This document shows positions 25,864 through 34,557 of a DNA stretch of 64,000 nt, piece by piece; the stretch's first letter is position 1, and every line of letters begins with the position of its first letter. Under the pieces are notes generated by a model. That model was not told the origin of the DNA, did no database searches, and saw only the letters and a list, made by a program, of their open reading frames with translations. This DNA is from Clostridia bacterium (lineage in GTDB: Bacteria; Bacillota; Clostridia; Oscillospirales; Acutalibacteraceae). The position numbers and the translations under genes were made by a program. The stretch is from assembly GCA_017397105.1 (NCBI GenBank), contig JAFQKF010000048.1:1-64000 (forward strand). Direction: 5' to 3'.

Positions 25864-28047
25864 TTATTTTATTGTTATGTTTATTTCTTTGCCGTTGCTT
25901 TCAAAGCCTAAAAGCACGGTCTTTGATTTTTCATCGTATTCGCACGAAACGGGTACGGAATCCGAAACCGCTTCACAGCACGGGCGGGGAACTTTTACTC
26001 TTATGTAAGCCTTGAAATCGCTTGCGCCTCTTACTTTAAGGGTGATTTCTCCGCTGTTGTCGCACAGGGAGAATATCCTTGCGGAAGTGCCTATGATTCT
26101 TGACTCATTGCCGATTGTGTCAAGGTCGAATAAAAGAGTATTTTCATCGGGTGCAACCGATTTTTGAGTAATTATGTCGAATTTCGGGGTATACATATCC
26201 GCAAACAGACCGTTTAAAACAAGCGGTTCATCGCTGAAGCTTTCATCAAAAACGGCGGCGGAAATATACGCACCTCTGCGCTGGATGAGGTGGTTTTTCT
26301 CTTCGACAGCTTTACCCTTTGAGGCGAGCACGCTTGTGAAAAACTCCCTGTATCGGTCAGCGTTTTCCTTTGAATAGCAAAGGGTTGCAGGGGTGATTTT
26401 CCAGAATCCCACCGCGCCTGCGCCGACGGGGATTATCTCTTTTTCGCTTTCGGGCGCAATTTCGAGCACTTCAAAAAGATGCTCGGCAGGGGATGCATAT
26501 TTATTGCTCCACCAGCTTCTGACTGAATGGTACGGGTCTGTGCCGTCACCAACGTAAACGAGTATTCCGCCTGCCCTTACCCAGCTTGCAATGGCTGTGT
26601 TGAGGTCGGGTGAATCGGGCTTGATGAATTCATAGCTGAGCACAAGCACGTCGCAATCGTCAAGATAACCGGGGTAACGACCTGCATTGTCAAGAAGTAC
26701 GGGGCGCACGGGAATTCCGTGCTTGAGAAGCGGCAGGCAAAGCCCGTAAAACTGAGGGAAAGCGTTGCTTCTTATAAACTCAAGCTGCATTTCCTTCGTG
26801 CCCTCGCCCTTGAAAAGAAGATTTTCAAACTGCTTGATTTTGTCCTCTTCTTCCACAAGCACCGTGCCTACACGCTCTTTTACCTCAAGGTTTGCGCAGT
26901 CGGGGAAATCACGCTGATAAAGAGCGGAGTCGCTTATAAGCACGCCAACCCTGAGCGATTCGTCAGGCTCGCAGCATTCCACGTCGCCGAGAGTCTGAAA
27001 ATTGTTATTGAGCAGGGTCGCGTATTCTTCGGGTATTGAAATTGCCTCGGGGCTGTTTTTTGGGTAAGTGCCGTCAAAAACTCTGTTCGGCCAGGGGCAG
27101 ATTTCATAATGATTTATCCTCGGATGAAGTAGGGAAGCGGTTACCGTTTTAAAATAATTGTAGCGGTAATCGTTCCAGTCGAAAATCGGATTATCCTCAA
27201 TAGGGTCATGCAAAAACCACATACGCTTGCCCGTGCCCTTTACAAGCTCCTGCATTACGCCGTATTCAAGGTAAGCCGTTTCAAAGGTGCGCTCCTTTAT
27301 AATGCCCTCGTAGCAGTTGGGCTCACGGGAGGTGCCCGTCCATATCTGAGCTATGAATCCGTCAACCGCAGGGGACTGGGCAAGCGAGCCTTCGGGGCTC
27401 ATAATTTTCCACTGAGTGTAGTTGAGCAGGCTGTGGGTGGGCACGTAGAAGCGCAGCACCCTGTTATATTTCGTAAGTGCGTATTCCTTAAGATATGCGC
27501 TCACACGCTCTATTGTTCTTTTATAAAGATACGCTTTTAACTGAGCGGATTTGTAGCGTGTGTCAAAATCCGTATGCGGCGGCATCCACGGTTCTTTGTA
27601 AAACAGCAGATACTCACGCTTGAAAGCCTCCGAGTAACCGCCTCTGTCCCAGAATTCGGGCTCTTCCACGTGGATTGCCTCAACGCCTGCATCGACTGCG
27701 ATTTTCAGCCTTTCGCTCAGATAATCCGCAAAAGAAACCGTCGGTACCATATAGGGCGTTTTTTCACCGTGTAATATGGGGTTGCCGTAGCGGTCGGTCT
27801 GGCTTTCGTCCCAGTGCTCACGGTTGTCCCACTTGCCGTCAAGATAATCAACGTATCCGCCCCAGGCTATACCTGTCATAAGGTGAACAACGTAGCCGTT
27901 TTCCTTGGCAACAGCTATTCTCTCAGCCGTGGTATCGTTCACGCCGTAGCACATGATGAAATCGCACTGAAAATCAATTTTGCCGTACAGCTTTGCGCTT
28001 GCCTGATAACCTGTTCGTTCTTCGCTGCGTTCTCTTATGTATGCCAT
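25864..28047 (-). CDS. Large TIM-barrel-like protein, possible glycosidase
   Basis: A 727-residue cytosolic-type protein (no signal peptide). Residues 1-350 resemble a TIM barrel, with GVEAIHVEEPEFWDRGG near 145 placing acidic residues at a strand end. Residues about 400-500 look like a GATase-type domain (VLVLSYEF then SWVRAGGILVYVGDGTD), as in GH42 beta-galactosidase trimerisation domains. The last 200 residues are beta-rich. I do not recognise the exact family and catalytic function is inferred. AAGGGGG lies five bases before the ATG. Confidence 0.6.
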   Translation of the reverse strand: MAYIRERSEERTGYQASAKLYGKIDFQCDFIMCYGVNDTTAERIAVAKENGYVVHLMTGIAWGGYVDYLDGKWDNREHWDESQTDRYGNPILHGEKTPYMVPTVSFADYLSERLKIAVDAGVEAIHVEEPEFWDRGGYSEAFKREYLLFYKEPWMPPHTDFDTRYKSAQLKAYLYKRTIERVSAYLKEYALTKYNRVLRFYVPTHSLLNYTQWKIMSPEGSLAQSPAVDGFIAQIWTGTSREPNCYEGIIKERTFETAYLEYGVMQELVKGTGKRMWFLHDPIEDNPIFDWNDYRYNYFKTVTASLLHPRINHYEICPWPNRVFDGTYPKNSPEAISIPEEYATLLNNNFQTLGDVECCEPDESLRVGVLISDSALYQRDFPDCANLEVKERVGTVLVEEEDKIKQFENLLFKGEGTKEMQLEFIRSNAFPQFYGLCLPLLKHGIPVRPVLLDNAGRYPGYLDDCDVLVLSYEFIKPDSPDLNTAIASWVRAGGILVYVGDGTDPYHSVRSWWSNKYASPAEHLFEVLEIAPESEKEIIPVGAGAVGFWKITPATLCYSKENADRYREFFTSVLASKGKAVEEKNHLIQRRGAYISAAVFDESFSDEPLVLNGLFADMYTPKFDIITQKSVAPDENTLLFDLDTIGNESRIIGTSARIFSLCDNSGEITLKVRGASDFKAYIRVKVPRPCCEAVSDSVPVSCEYDEKSKTVLLGFESNGKEINITIK

Positions 28048-28175
28048 AATTGCCCCCTTAACTTATAGATTTCAGAGGATAGCTTTTAATTCATTATAAT
28101 GAATTATAATAAAATGTGCAATAATTTCGGTGCAAATTAAGTTTAATTCCCGTAAATAAAAATTTGCATTTTGCA

Positions 28176-28204
28176 TTGAGATTTTTCAATAAAGATGTTA
28201 CAAT
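28176..28204 (+). promoter_or_regulatory. Promoter of the iolJ-iolC pair
   Basis: TTGAGA and TACAAT are 17 bases apart, 31 bases before the first start codon. Confidence 0.7.
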
Positions 28205-28235
28205 ATTAAATTGACAGTTAAAAGGAGGGAGAAAA

Positions 28236-29096
28236 ATGCCCCTTGTAAATATGAGTGAGCTTCTTGAAGAAGCAAAAAACGGCGGATATGCCGTGGGAAG
28301 CTTTTCGGTAGCCAATATGGAAATGGTGCAGGGAGTGCTCAGAGCGGTTGAGGAAACTCAGAGCCCTGCCATAATTCAGATAGCCGAGGTAAGGCTCAAT
28401 CATTCACCGCTTGAGCTTATAGGTCCGCTTATGGTTGCCGCGGCTGAAAACAGCGAAATGCCCGTTGCAGTGCATTTTGACCACGGAAAGACCGAGGAGA
28501 AAATCCGCCAGGCGCTGGATATCGGTTTTTCATCAGTAATGTTTGACGGCTCGCATCTCCCTTTTGAGGAGAACGTGAAAATGTCCTCAAAAATCCGCAG
28601 GATTGCCGAAGAATACGGCGCAGATACAGAGTGCGAAATCGGCTGTGTAGGCGGAAGTGAGGACGGAAGTGAGGATATTGCAATAAACTGCTCCAATCCT
28701 GAGGAAGCGGTGCAGATTTGCAAAAAAGCTAAAATCCAGGCTCTTGCAGTTGCCATAGGCAATGCGCACGGTAATTATAAGAAAGAGCCGAAGCTCAGGT
28801 TTGATATTCTTGAAAAAATCGCAAACAGCGTGGACGTGCCTCTCGTGCTTCACGGCGGCACGGGTATCAGCGAAGCGGATTTTAAAAAGTGCATCAGCCT
28901 CGGAATAAGCAAAATCAACATAGCCACAGCTACCTTCGATTCCGTTGAAAGAGCGGTAAGAACTGCTTATGAATCGGGCAAAATCAAAGGCTACTATGAT
29001 TTGCAGACGGCGGAAACCGAGGGCGCGTATCTTAACGCCCTTAAGCATATAGAAATATTCGGATGCGCAGGCAAAGCATATCCTGACGAATTTTGA
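28236..29096 (+). CDS. Class II ketose-bisphosphate aldolase (IolJ-like)
   Basis: A 286-residue zinc-dependent aldolase. HFDHG at residues 80-84 carries the catalytic Asp and a zinc His; HGNYKKEP near 174 and HGGTGISEA near 206 give the other zinc His and phosphate-binding glycines. The family includes fructose- and tagatose-bisphosphate aldolases and IolJ, which splits 2-deoxy-5-keto-gluconate 6-phosphate. The next gene, 14 bases later, is an IolC-like kinase, which would make the aldolase's substrate, so IolJ is the preferred reading. No other inositol genes are in the window. Confidence 0.82.
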   Translation: MPLVNMSELLEEAKNGGYAVGSFSVANMEMVQGVLRAVEETQSPAIIQIAEVRLNHSPLELIGPLMVAAAENSEMPVAVHFDHGKTEEKIRQALDIGFSSVMFDGSHLPFEENVKMSSKIRRIAEEYGADTECEIGCVGGSEDGSEDIAINCSNPEEAVQICKKAKIQALAVAIGNAHGNYKKEPKLRFDILEKIANSVDVPLVLHGGTGISEADFKKCISLGISKINIATATFDSVERAVRTAYESGKIKGYYDLQTAETEGAYLNALKHIEIFGCAGKAYPDEF

Positions 29097-29110
29097 AAGG
29101 AAGATGAATT

Positions 29111-30124
29111 ATGAGCTTTATTAATTTTGATTCAAGCAAGCCCCTTGACGTTATCCCGATTGGCAGAATTGCTATCGACTTCAATCCCACCGATATGAAC
29201 CGTCCTCTTTACGAGAGCAGCAATTTCAACAAGTACGTAGGCGGCTCACCTGCCAATATCGCTGTAGGACTTGCACGCCTTGGCGCAAAGTGCGGCTTTA
29301 TAGCAAAGGTTTCGGACGATCAGTTCGGCGATTACGTAACCAAGTATTTTGAGAATGACGGTATTGATGTATCCCACGTTTCAAGATGCACAAACGGCGA
29401 AAAGCTCGGCCTTACCTTCACCGAGATTCTCGGCCCTACTCAGAGCAGCATCCTTATGTACCGTGACGGTGTTGCCGATTTGCAGGTAAACGTTGATGAC
29501 GTTGACGAGGAATACATAAAGAGCGCAAAGGCAGTTGTTATCTCGGGTACGGCTCTTTGCTGCAGCCCCTCAAGAGAAGCTGCGCTCAAAACTCTTTTCC
29601 TTGCAAAGAAAAACGGTGTTGTTGTAATTTTTGATATAGATTACAGAAGCTACACCTGGAAGAATGCTGATGAAATTTCTCTTTATTATTCAATTGCCGC
29701 AAAGAACAGTGATATAATCCTCGGCTCAAGGGAAGAATTCGACCTTACTGAAGCTCTTGAGGGCAAGTGCGCAAACGATGAGGAATCGGCTGCACGCTGG
29801 TTTGGCTACGGCAACAAAATCGTTATCATAAAGCACGGCAAGGAAGGCTCCTGCGCATATCTCAATGACGGCACTGCTTACAAGGTAGGCATTTTCCCTG
29901 TTCAGATGCTCAAGGGTTTCGGCGGCGGTGACGGCTATGCATCCGCATTCATTTATTCCCTTCTTCAGGGCAAGAGCGTAGATAAGGCGCTGGAGTTTGC
30001 AACCGCTTCCGCATCAATGCTTGTTTCCGCTCACAGTTGCTCTGCGGCAATGCCCTCAGCTCAGGCTGTTCAGGAGTTTATTGACAGCTTCAACGGCGTT
30101 CAGGTTATAACAAAAATCAAATAA
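29111..30124 (+). CDS. iolC: 5-dehydro-2-deoxygluconokinase (IolC-like)
   Basis: A 337-residue PfkB-family sugar kinase. The N-terminal VGGSPANIAVGLARLG near residue 44 is the PfkB signature 1, and the C-terminal GGGDGYASAFIYSL near 275 supplies the catalytic Asp and anion hole. Opening IGRIAIDFNPTD is typical of IolC. It phosphorylates 2-deoxy-5-keto-gluconate in the inositol pathway. Pairing with an IolJ-like aldolase supports this; but the other iol enzymes are not in the window, so the pathway may be incomplete here or encoded elsewhere. Confidence 0.85.
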   Translation: MSFINFDSSKPLDVIPIGRIAIDFNPTDMNRPLYESSNFNKYVGGSPANIAVGLARLGAKCGFIAKVSDDQFGDYVTKYFENDGIDVSHVSRCTNGEKLGLTFTEILGPTQSSILMYRDGVADLQVNVDDVDEEYIKSAKAVVISGTALCCSPSREAALKTLFLAKKNGVVVIFDIDYRSYTWKNADEISLYYSIAAKNSDIILGSREEFDLTEALEGKCANDEESAARWFGYGNKIVIIKHGKEGSCAYLNDGTAYKVGIFPVQMLKGFGGGDGYASAFIYSLLQGKSVDKALEFATASASMLVSAHSCSAAMPSAQAVQEFIDSFNGVQVITKIK

Positions 30125-30180
30125 ATTAAGCTGAATATACCTGCATAGTCAGGCAGTATAATAAATCAGACGCAAAAACA

Positions 30181-30197
30181 GGGGTGCTCGCCACCCC
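30181..30197 (+). other. Hairpin before tRNA-Arg
   Basis: GGGGTG pairs with CACCCC around a five-base loop; no T tract follows, so it is only a weak terminator candidate after iolC. Confidence 0.4.
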
Positions 30198-30203
30198 TTA
30201 TAT

Positions 30204-30280
30204 CCGCCCGTGGCGCAGTTGGATAACGCAGCAGATTCCGATTCTGAAGAACGGGGGTTCGAATCCCTTCGGGCGGGCCA
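30204..30280 (+). tRNA. tRNA-Arg (CCG)
   Basis: A full 77-base cloverleaf with encoded CCA. The acceptor CCGCCCG pairs with CGGGCGG, the D-arm is GCGC/ACGC with a GTTGG-type loop, and the T-arm holds GGTTCGAATCC. The anticodon CCG is at 30238-30240, reading CGG. It marks the left edge of an AT-rich accessory stretch, a common integration setting. Confidence 0.95.
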
Positions 30281-30282
30281 GA

Positions 30283-30394
30283 CAGCGCCTCTTAAGAGGC
30301 TAAGGTAAGAGATAATATCGAATAAATAATAGATAATAGTTAACGGATTTTTTCGGGCGCTGTTTGTATTATTATCTATTCTTTATTATCTCTT
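30283..30394. repeat. AT-rich nested inverted repeat
   Basis: CAGCGCC (30283-30289) pairs with GGCGCTG (30356-30362). AAGAGATAATA (30307-30317) pairs with TATTATCTCTT (30384-30394), and AATAGATAATA (30328-30338) with TATTATCTATT (30370-30380). The palindrome GCCTCTTAAGAGGC (30287-30300) is inside. Such AT-rich repeats often precede four-helix-bundle (23S-intervening-sequence-type) genes. Confidence 0.7.
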
Positions 30395-30425
30395 CTCTAT
30401 TATCTGAATAAGAGGTAAAATTGAT

Positions 30426-30794
30426 ATGTCTGTAAACAGTATCGTACTTGATAAATCCTTGAAATTTGCTGCGCGAATTGTAAAACTCCATAAATATCTT
30501 ATTAAAGAGAAAAAAGAAACTATTATTTCAAAGCAGATAATCCGTTCGGGAACAAGCATTGGAGCAAATGCAAACGAAGCTGTTTACGGTGTTTCAAAAG
30601 CGGATTTTATTGCAAAATTACAGATATCATTGAAAGAAACCGCCGAAACCGAATATTGGTTAAGATTACTGATTTTATCTGAATATATAACAGAGCAAGA
30701 GGGTAAATCGTTACTTGAAGATTGCTTAGAAATAAAAAGAATCCTTGTTTCAACTTTGAACACTGCAAAAAACAAAAAGGATAGTTTGCAATGA
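30426..30794 (+). CDS. Four-helix-bundle protein (23S rRNA-intervening-sequence type)
   Basis: A 122-residue all-alpha protein with the family signature QIIRSGTSIGANANEA near residue 39 and SKADFIAKLQISLKETAETEYWL-like core (given in part) near 57. The family is named for genes inside 23S rRNA insertions but is usually found free in chromosomes, often with short repeats; its function is unknown. The stop overlaps the ATG of the next gene, so the two are co-translated. AT-rich composition differs from the flanks and suggests horizontal gain. Confidence 0.85.
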   Translation: MSVNSIVLDKSLKFAARIVKLHKYLIKEKKETIISKQIIRSGTSIGANANEAVYGVSKADFIAKLQISLKETAETEYWLRLLILSEYITEQEGKSLLEDCLEIKRILVSTLNTAKNKKDSLQ

Positions 30795-31912
30795 TAAGCT
30801 TAAATACAAAAATCGAACAGATTACTATAGAGCAGGGGAAACGAATTCTTGTTACAAGCGATATTCACGGTCATTTGTCTTACTTAAAAAAAGTTTTGGA
30901 AAAAGCTTCTTTTTGTGATGACGACATTTTATTTATCGTTGGAGATATGATTGAAAAAGGTCCTGAAAACATTGAAACCCTGCGTTATATTATGGACCTT
31001 TGCAAGCAAGGAAATGTTATACCTCTTATTGGTAATGTGGATGCATACAGGTTGAAGCTGATACACGAACTCTCAGAAGAGAATGTGGACGGTTTTTATA
31101 ACTATATTCTGAATTTAAGGCAATGGGTAGGTACATCGTTTTATGAGGAACTTGCAAATGAATGTGGCTACCGGATAAACAGTCCTGAGTACGTACTGCT
31201 GTCAAAGCAGGTTGTTATATCTCATTTCAAAGATGAATTCGAATTTATTGCCGGCTTGCCGACTGTTGTGGAAACACAGAATTATATTTTTGTTCACGGT
31301 GGCTTGAGGGAAAAACAAGTTTCGGAAAATATCGGTAAAAGAGTTCTTGAGTTAACAAAATTCGATGCTTTTGCAGAGAGGACGCCCGACATTTTTGAAA
31401 AATATGTAATTGCAGGGCATTGGCCTGTTGTTTTGTATGGCTCCGACATACCGCAAATGAATCCCATTATTGACCGCAACAAAAGAATTATTTCAATAGA
31501 CGGAGGTTGCGGAGTGAAGAAAGATGGGCAGTTGAACCTGCTTATCATTCCGGATATAAACTGCCCTGTTGATGATATAACTCATATAAGTTACGATGAA
31601 ATTCCAACGGCATATGCCCTTGAAAATCAAGAACCCAGCACCGAATCAATATACATATCATGGCTCAACAAAGAAATCAGAATATTAAACAAAGGCGAAG
31701 AGTTTTCGTATGTTGAGCATATAAGAAGCGGACGGAAATTATATATTCCCAATTCACATATCAGAAACGAGAATGAAAGCTTTGATTATACCGATTACGT
31801 TCTACCCGTGAAAAAAGGGGACAGACTGTCGATTATTTCAAAGAATTCAAAAGGATGCATTGCGAAAAAAGACGGAGTGATTGGGTGGTACTGTGGGAAA
31901 TATACAATTTAA
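30791..31912 (+). CDS. Serine/threonine-phosphatase-like metallophosphoesterase
   Basis: A 373-residue protein. The first 240 residues form a calcineurin-like phosphoesterase: TSDIHGHLSYL near residue 22, VGDMIEKGP near 51, GNVDA near 78, FVHGGLRE near 164 and AGHWP near 208. The C-terminal 130 residues are beta-rich and unassigned. Its start overlaps the four-helix-bundle stop (ATGA). No signal peptide is visible. This gene pair is more AT-rich than its neighbours, and the composition shift suggests that they arrived together. Confidence 0.82.
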   Translation: MISLNTKIEQITIEQGKRILVTSDIHGHLSYLKKVLEKASFCDDDILFIVGDMIEKGPENIETLRYIMDLCKQGNVIPLIGNVDAYRLKLIHELSEENVDGFYNYILNLRQWVGTSFYEELANECGYRINSPEYVLLSKQVVISHFKDEFEFIAGLPTVVETQNYIFVHGGLREKQVSENIGKRVLELTKFDAFAERTPDIFEKYVIAGHWPVVLYGSDIPQMNPIIDRNKRIISIDGGCGVKKDGQLNLLIIPDINCPVDDITHISYDEIPTAYALENQEPSTESIYISWLNKEIRILNKGEEFSYVEHIRSGRKLYIPNSHIRNENESFDYTDYVLPVKKGDRLSIISKNSKGCIAKKDGVIGWYCGKYTI

Positions 31913-31941
31913 CAAATCCGTGATTAACAATCATACTAAGC

Positions 31942-31988
31942 AAAAAAGCCTTGAAATCCTTGATAAATAAGGGTTTCAGGGCTTTTTT
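31942..31988 (+). terminator. Intrinsic terminator of the accessory pair
   Basis: AAAAAAGCC pairs with GGCTTTTTT and TGAAA with TTTCA around an AT-rich loop; the downstream arm is a run of T. Confidence 0.9.
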
Positions 31989-32113
31989 ATTTTTTTGATT
32001 TTGTTTTATTTTTTTGCTACTTTTGCTTGTTTTGGGCAATTACTTTTAAATATGCAAGTCAAATTCAAGTCAAAAAAGTTGCTTGAGGTTGATTGCTCCG
32101 CGTTTCGTTATTA

Positions 32114-32390
32114 TTACGTTGTTGCAGTTGCAGAAATTGATAAACGGATATCTTGTAAGTCCGATTGTGCTGTCCGTGAGGCGTTGACTTCTGCGTAAAG
32201 GCTTTTGCCCTCGACACTCAGACTGTTGAAATTATGCTTTGCCGTAATTAGACAGTCAACCGTATTGTTCTTGCCTGCGCAGCTGATATAATAAAGCTTG
32301 TGAACTCATGCAAAGCTTTTTCTTCCGCTTGAAAGCCGTTTTCAGATGCTGCGAATTCAGCGGAGCTGACCGTTTAGTTTTTTTGTTGTG
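32114..32390 (-). pseudogene. Possible eroded coding remnant
   Basis: Two overlapping minus-strand frames both read like protein: one about 25 codons (EFAASENGFQAEEKALHEF, near 32312-32390), then a one-base shift into a 63-codon frame (32114-32305) beginning VHKLYYISCAGKNNTVDCLI and continuing to a stop. A single frameshift near 32307 would join them. No start codon or ribosome site is convincing. It lies just downstream of the DUF3021 gene and may be a decayed third gene of that operon. From 31989 to 32113 I see no other feature. Confidence 0.35.
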
Positions 32391-32773
32391 CTTCTCACGC
32401 ACAGGTAAACGATAATCCATACAACGAAGTAAACCGCTATGAAGATGAGGCTGAAAATCAGCAGCACCTTAGGCTCGAAGGGAATCCAGGAGTTTGCAAC
32501 GTAGCAAAGGCTGTAAGCCGCATAGAGCATACTGAAATGGCACAGCAGGGATTTAGGGAGAGACCAGTGCTCAATCTGATTAAAAACGCTTGCGCCTGCA
32601 TGGACGAATGCAAGCAGATAGGTGGAAAACGTGGCGGTGAATACTTCACGTGCGCTCAGGCTGAAGTTATCAACCGTATGCGAAATGGCAAGAAAAACAA
32701 TGCTTGCCACAACAGGACCGAAGCCGCCGAATAAAAGACCGCGGTGTAAAAAAGACTTAAGATATTTGTTCAT
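32357..32773 (-). CDS. DUF3021 membrane protein
   Basis: A 138-residue protein with four hydrophobic helices and the DUF3021 pattern (RGLLFGGFGPVVASIVF at the N-terminus, positively charged C-terminal tail after residue 127). It is usually found directly after a LytTR regulator gene, as here, where its ATG overlaps the regulator's stop. The pair is thought to act as a regulator and membrane partner, probably controlling a nearby transporter or itself; no target is clear in the window. Confidence 0.85.
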   Translation of the reverse strand: MNKYLKSFLHRGLLFGGFGPVVASIVFLAISHTVDNFSLSAREVFTATFSTYLLAFVHAGASVFNQIEHWSLPKSLLCHFSMLYAAYSLCYVANSWIPFEPKVLLIFSLIFIAVYFVVWIIVYLCVRSTTKKLNGQLR

Positions 32774-33204
32774 TATAAACCCAACCTTTCTTTAACGGAT
32801 TTAATTTGCCTGCGTGATACGTAATCTTCATATCCGTTTTTGAAAACCACACGCAGAGTGCCCGTGACGGATGAGTCGAAACGGGCGATTTTTTTGATGT
32901 TTGCAATGCAGGATTGATTTATCTTCACAAAATTGCCGCTGAGCTTTTCCTCAACCTGATAAAGGCGCATTTTTATAAGCAGTTTGCCCGAATCGGTGAG
33001 CGCATAAAGCCTGCCGTCCTCCACGGTGAAGCAATGAATATCGGCAGGATTGAGCCTGAATTGAGAATCCTCATCATATCCCGTAAAGCCGAGGGCACTG
33101 TCCTCAACAAGGCGTTCAATCTCTTCTATAAGCGGAGTTTTTTCGTGAGCGTAAATCAGGATTTTTTCCTCCTGCTGTTTGTCAATCAGAATTCTGAGCT
33201 TCAT
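32773..33204 (-). CDS. LytTR-domain DNA-binding regulator
   Basis: A 143-residue protein ending in a LytTR domain (about residues 45-143; signatures FTVEDGRLYAL, LSGNFVKINQSCIANI and DYVSRRQIKSVKERL). It has no receiver domain, so it is the stand-alone type usually paired with a DUF3021 membrane protein. LytTR proteins bind tandem direct repeats upstream of their targets. GGAGG precedes the ATG on the minus strand. The divergent gene starting at 33366 is an ECF sigma factor, so the intergenic region may hold control sites for both. Confidence 0.9.
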   Translation of the reverse strand: MKLRILIDKQQEEKILIYAHEKTPLIEEIERLVEDSALGFTGYDEDSQFRLNPADIHCFTVEDGRLYALTDSGKLLIKMRLYQVEEKLSGNFVKINQSCIANIKKIARFDSSVTGTLRVVFKNGYEDYVSRRQIKSVKERLGL

Positions 33205-33365
33205 GAAAGGCCTCCTTTCACCCGTATTTTAATCCTGCCGCAGAAAAATTTCAATAAAAACGGGCTGTTCGGTAATTTTTTAAAAGTATTCGGTAAAACT
33301 TGTAACCTTTTGGTGCTGTGAATTGTTATAATAGTGAAAGGACCTTTCAGACAGGCGGTGAACAG

Positions 33366-33848
33366 ATGACAAGTGAAGAATTCCGCATAGCGGTAAGCAG
33401 AAACAGCCACAGACTTTTTCTTATTGCTTTTTCTTTTACAAAAAGTACATACGATGCTGAGGATATAGTGCAGAACGTGTTCCTTAAGCTTTGGAAATAT
33501 GATAAAGAATTTGCCGACAGAGAGCATATTGATAAATGGCTTACCGCAGTATGTGTGAACGAAAGCAAAAACTGTATAAAATCTGTTTTCAGGAGCTTTC
33601 AGAATATTGAGGATTGTCAGCTCGCTTCGCCTGATTGTTTCGGTGATTCTTCACAGCAGGAGCTGTTTAATGCCGTTATGGAATTGCCGAAAAAGTACAG
33701 AACGGCTGTTCATCTTTTTTATTATGAGGATTTGCCGATAAAAGAAATTGCAGAATTGCTCGGGGTCAAAGAATCGGCAGTCAAAACAAGGCTAAGCCGT
33801 GCACGGACAAAAATTAAAGAAAGATTGGGGGAAAGGATAGATGAATAA
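33366..33848 (+). CDS. ECF sigma factor
   Basis: A 160-residue sigma-70 family ECF protein. Region 2 is near residues 10-75 (AFSFTKSTYDAEDIVQNVFLK region) and region 4 HTH near 105-155 (LPIKEIAELLGVKESAVKTR). The ATG at 33366 is used because a longer in-frame start would precede it with no ribosome site, while GGCGGTG is close upstream. Its stop overlaps by eight bases the start of a membrane protein, the usual arrangement for an ECF sigma and its anti-sigma factor. Confidence 0.87.
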   Translation: MTSEEFRIAVSRNSHRLFLIAFSFTKSTYDAEDIVQNVFLKLWKYDKEFADREHIDKWLTAVCVNESKNCIKSVFRSFQNIEDCQLASPDCFGDSSQQELFNAVMELPKKYRTAVHLFYYEDLPIKEIAELLGVKESAVKTRLSRARTKIKERLGERIDE

Positions 33849-34362
33849 AGAGGAATACAGGCAGGTGTTTTCAAATATCCGACCTTCCGACGGATTTGAA
33901 GAAAGGATAATGAATATGACAGAAAAAAGAAAAAATATAAGAGCAGGCAGGGTTATTGCCGTTGTGTTGGCAGTCATTGTTGCGTTAAGCTTCGTGGCTG
34001 TAGCGGCGAATGCGGCAACAGACGGGGCGATTGGTGAGTCGGTTTCAAATGCTGTAAGCGAGACGTTTGAAACGTTTTCCAAAAAAATAGCCGTGTTTGT
34101 AAACGGCAAAAAGGTGGATGCTCAAATCAACGTAACCGAGGAGATTGACAAAGAGGGTAATATTTATTATATAGGTAGAGCAGGCGTGGATTTACCTGAT
34201 GGTGAAGAAGAGGTAACGGTAAGCTTTGGCTTCGACGATTCCGAGGGAGATTATGCTTTTACCTCCGGCGGTGTAAATGAGATTGTGATTGTGGCTTCCG
34301 ATGAAGAGATAGAAGAAGATGCCGCCATTCCCACAACCGCAACAACCGTTATTTCACAGTAA
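33841..34362 (+). CDS. Putative anti-sigma factor, membrane protein
   Basis: A 173-residue protein with a 35-residue cytosolic N-terminal part (KEEYRQVFSNIRPSDGFEERIM), one transmembrane helix (about 37-58) and an extracytoplasmic beta-like domain rich in acidic residues. This layout matches regulators that bind an ECF sigma factor in the cytosol and sense signals outside, and it is translationally coupled to the sigma gene. No zinc-binding anti-sigma motif is present; similarity to known families is weak, so function is inferred from context. Confidence 0.65.
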   Translation: MNKEEYRQVFSNIRPSDGFEERIMNMTEKRKNIRAGRVIAVVLAVIVALSFVAVAANAATDGAIGESVSNAVSETFETFSKKIAVFVNGKKVDAQINVTEEIDKEGNIYYIGRAGVDLPDGEEEVTVSFGFDDSEGDYAFTSGGVNEIVIVASDEEIEEDAAIPTTATTVISQ

Positions 34363-34471
34363 AACGCACGTATGATGGGCTGAATTCCGTTATCATATTC
34401 CACAAAAAAGAATGGAATTATTTGTAGTTTTCGCCCAAACTGACGTTTTTGAAAAAACTCCCCGAAAAGCC

Positions 34472-34499
34472 TTGAAAGCGCGGAAAAAAGGGATATAAT
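34472..34499 (+). promoter_or_regulatory. Promoter of the SulP gene
   Basis: TTGAAA and TATAAT are 16 bases apart. The leader has a direct repeat GTTCGGATT (34504-34512 and 34527-34535) flanking TCCC/GGGA and a T7 tract, possibly a weak attenuator. Confidence 0.7.
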
Positions 34500-34557
34500 T
34501 AGAGTTCGGATTTCCCGTTTCGGGAGGTTCGGATTCTTTTTTTATTGGAGTAATTTT

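Noticed and set aside
31995-32198. 67-codon plus-strand open frame
   Set aside because: Follows a terminator, starts without a ribosome site, and overlaps a better minus-strand coding remnant.
30281-32390. Integration (att) repeat of the tRNA-Arg 3' end
   Set aside because: No second copy of the tRNA 3' sequence was seen downstream of the accessory segment, and no integrase gene is in the window.
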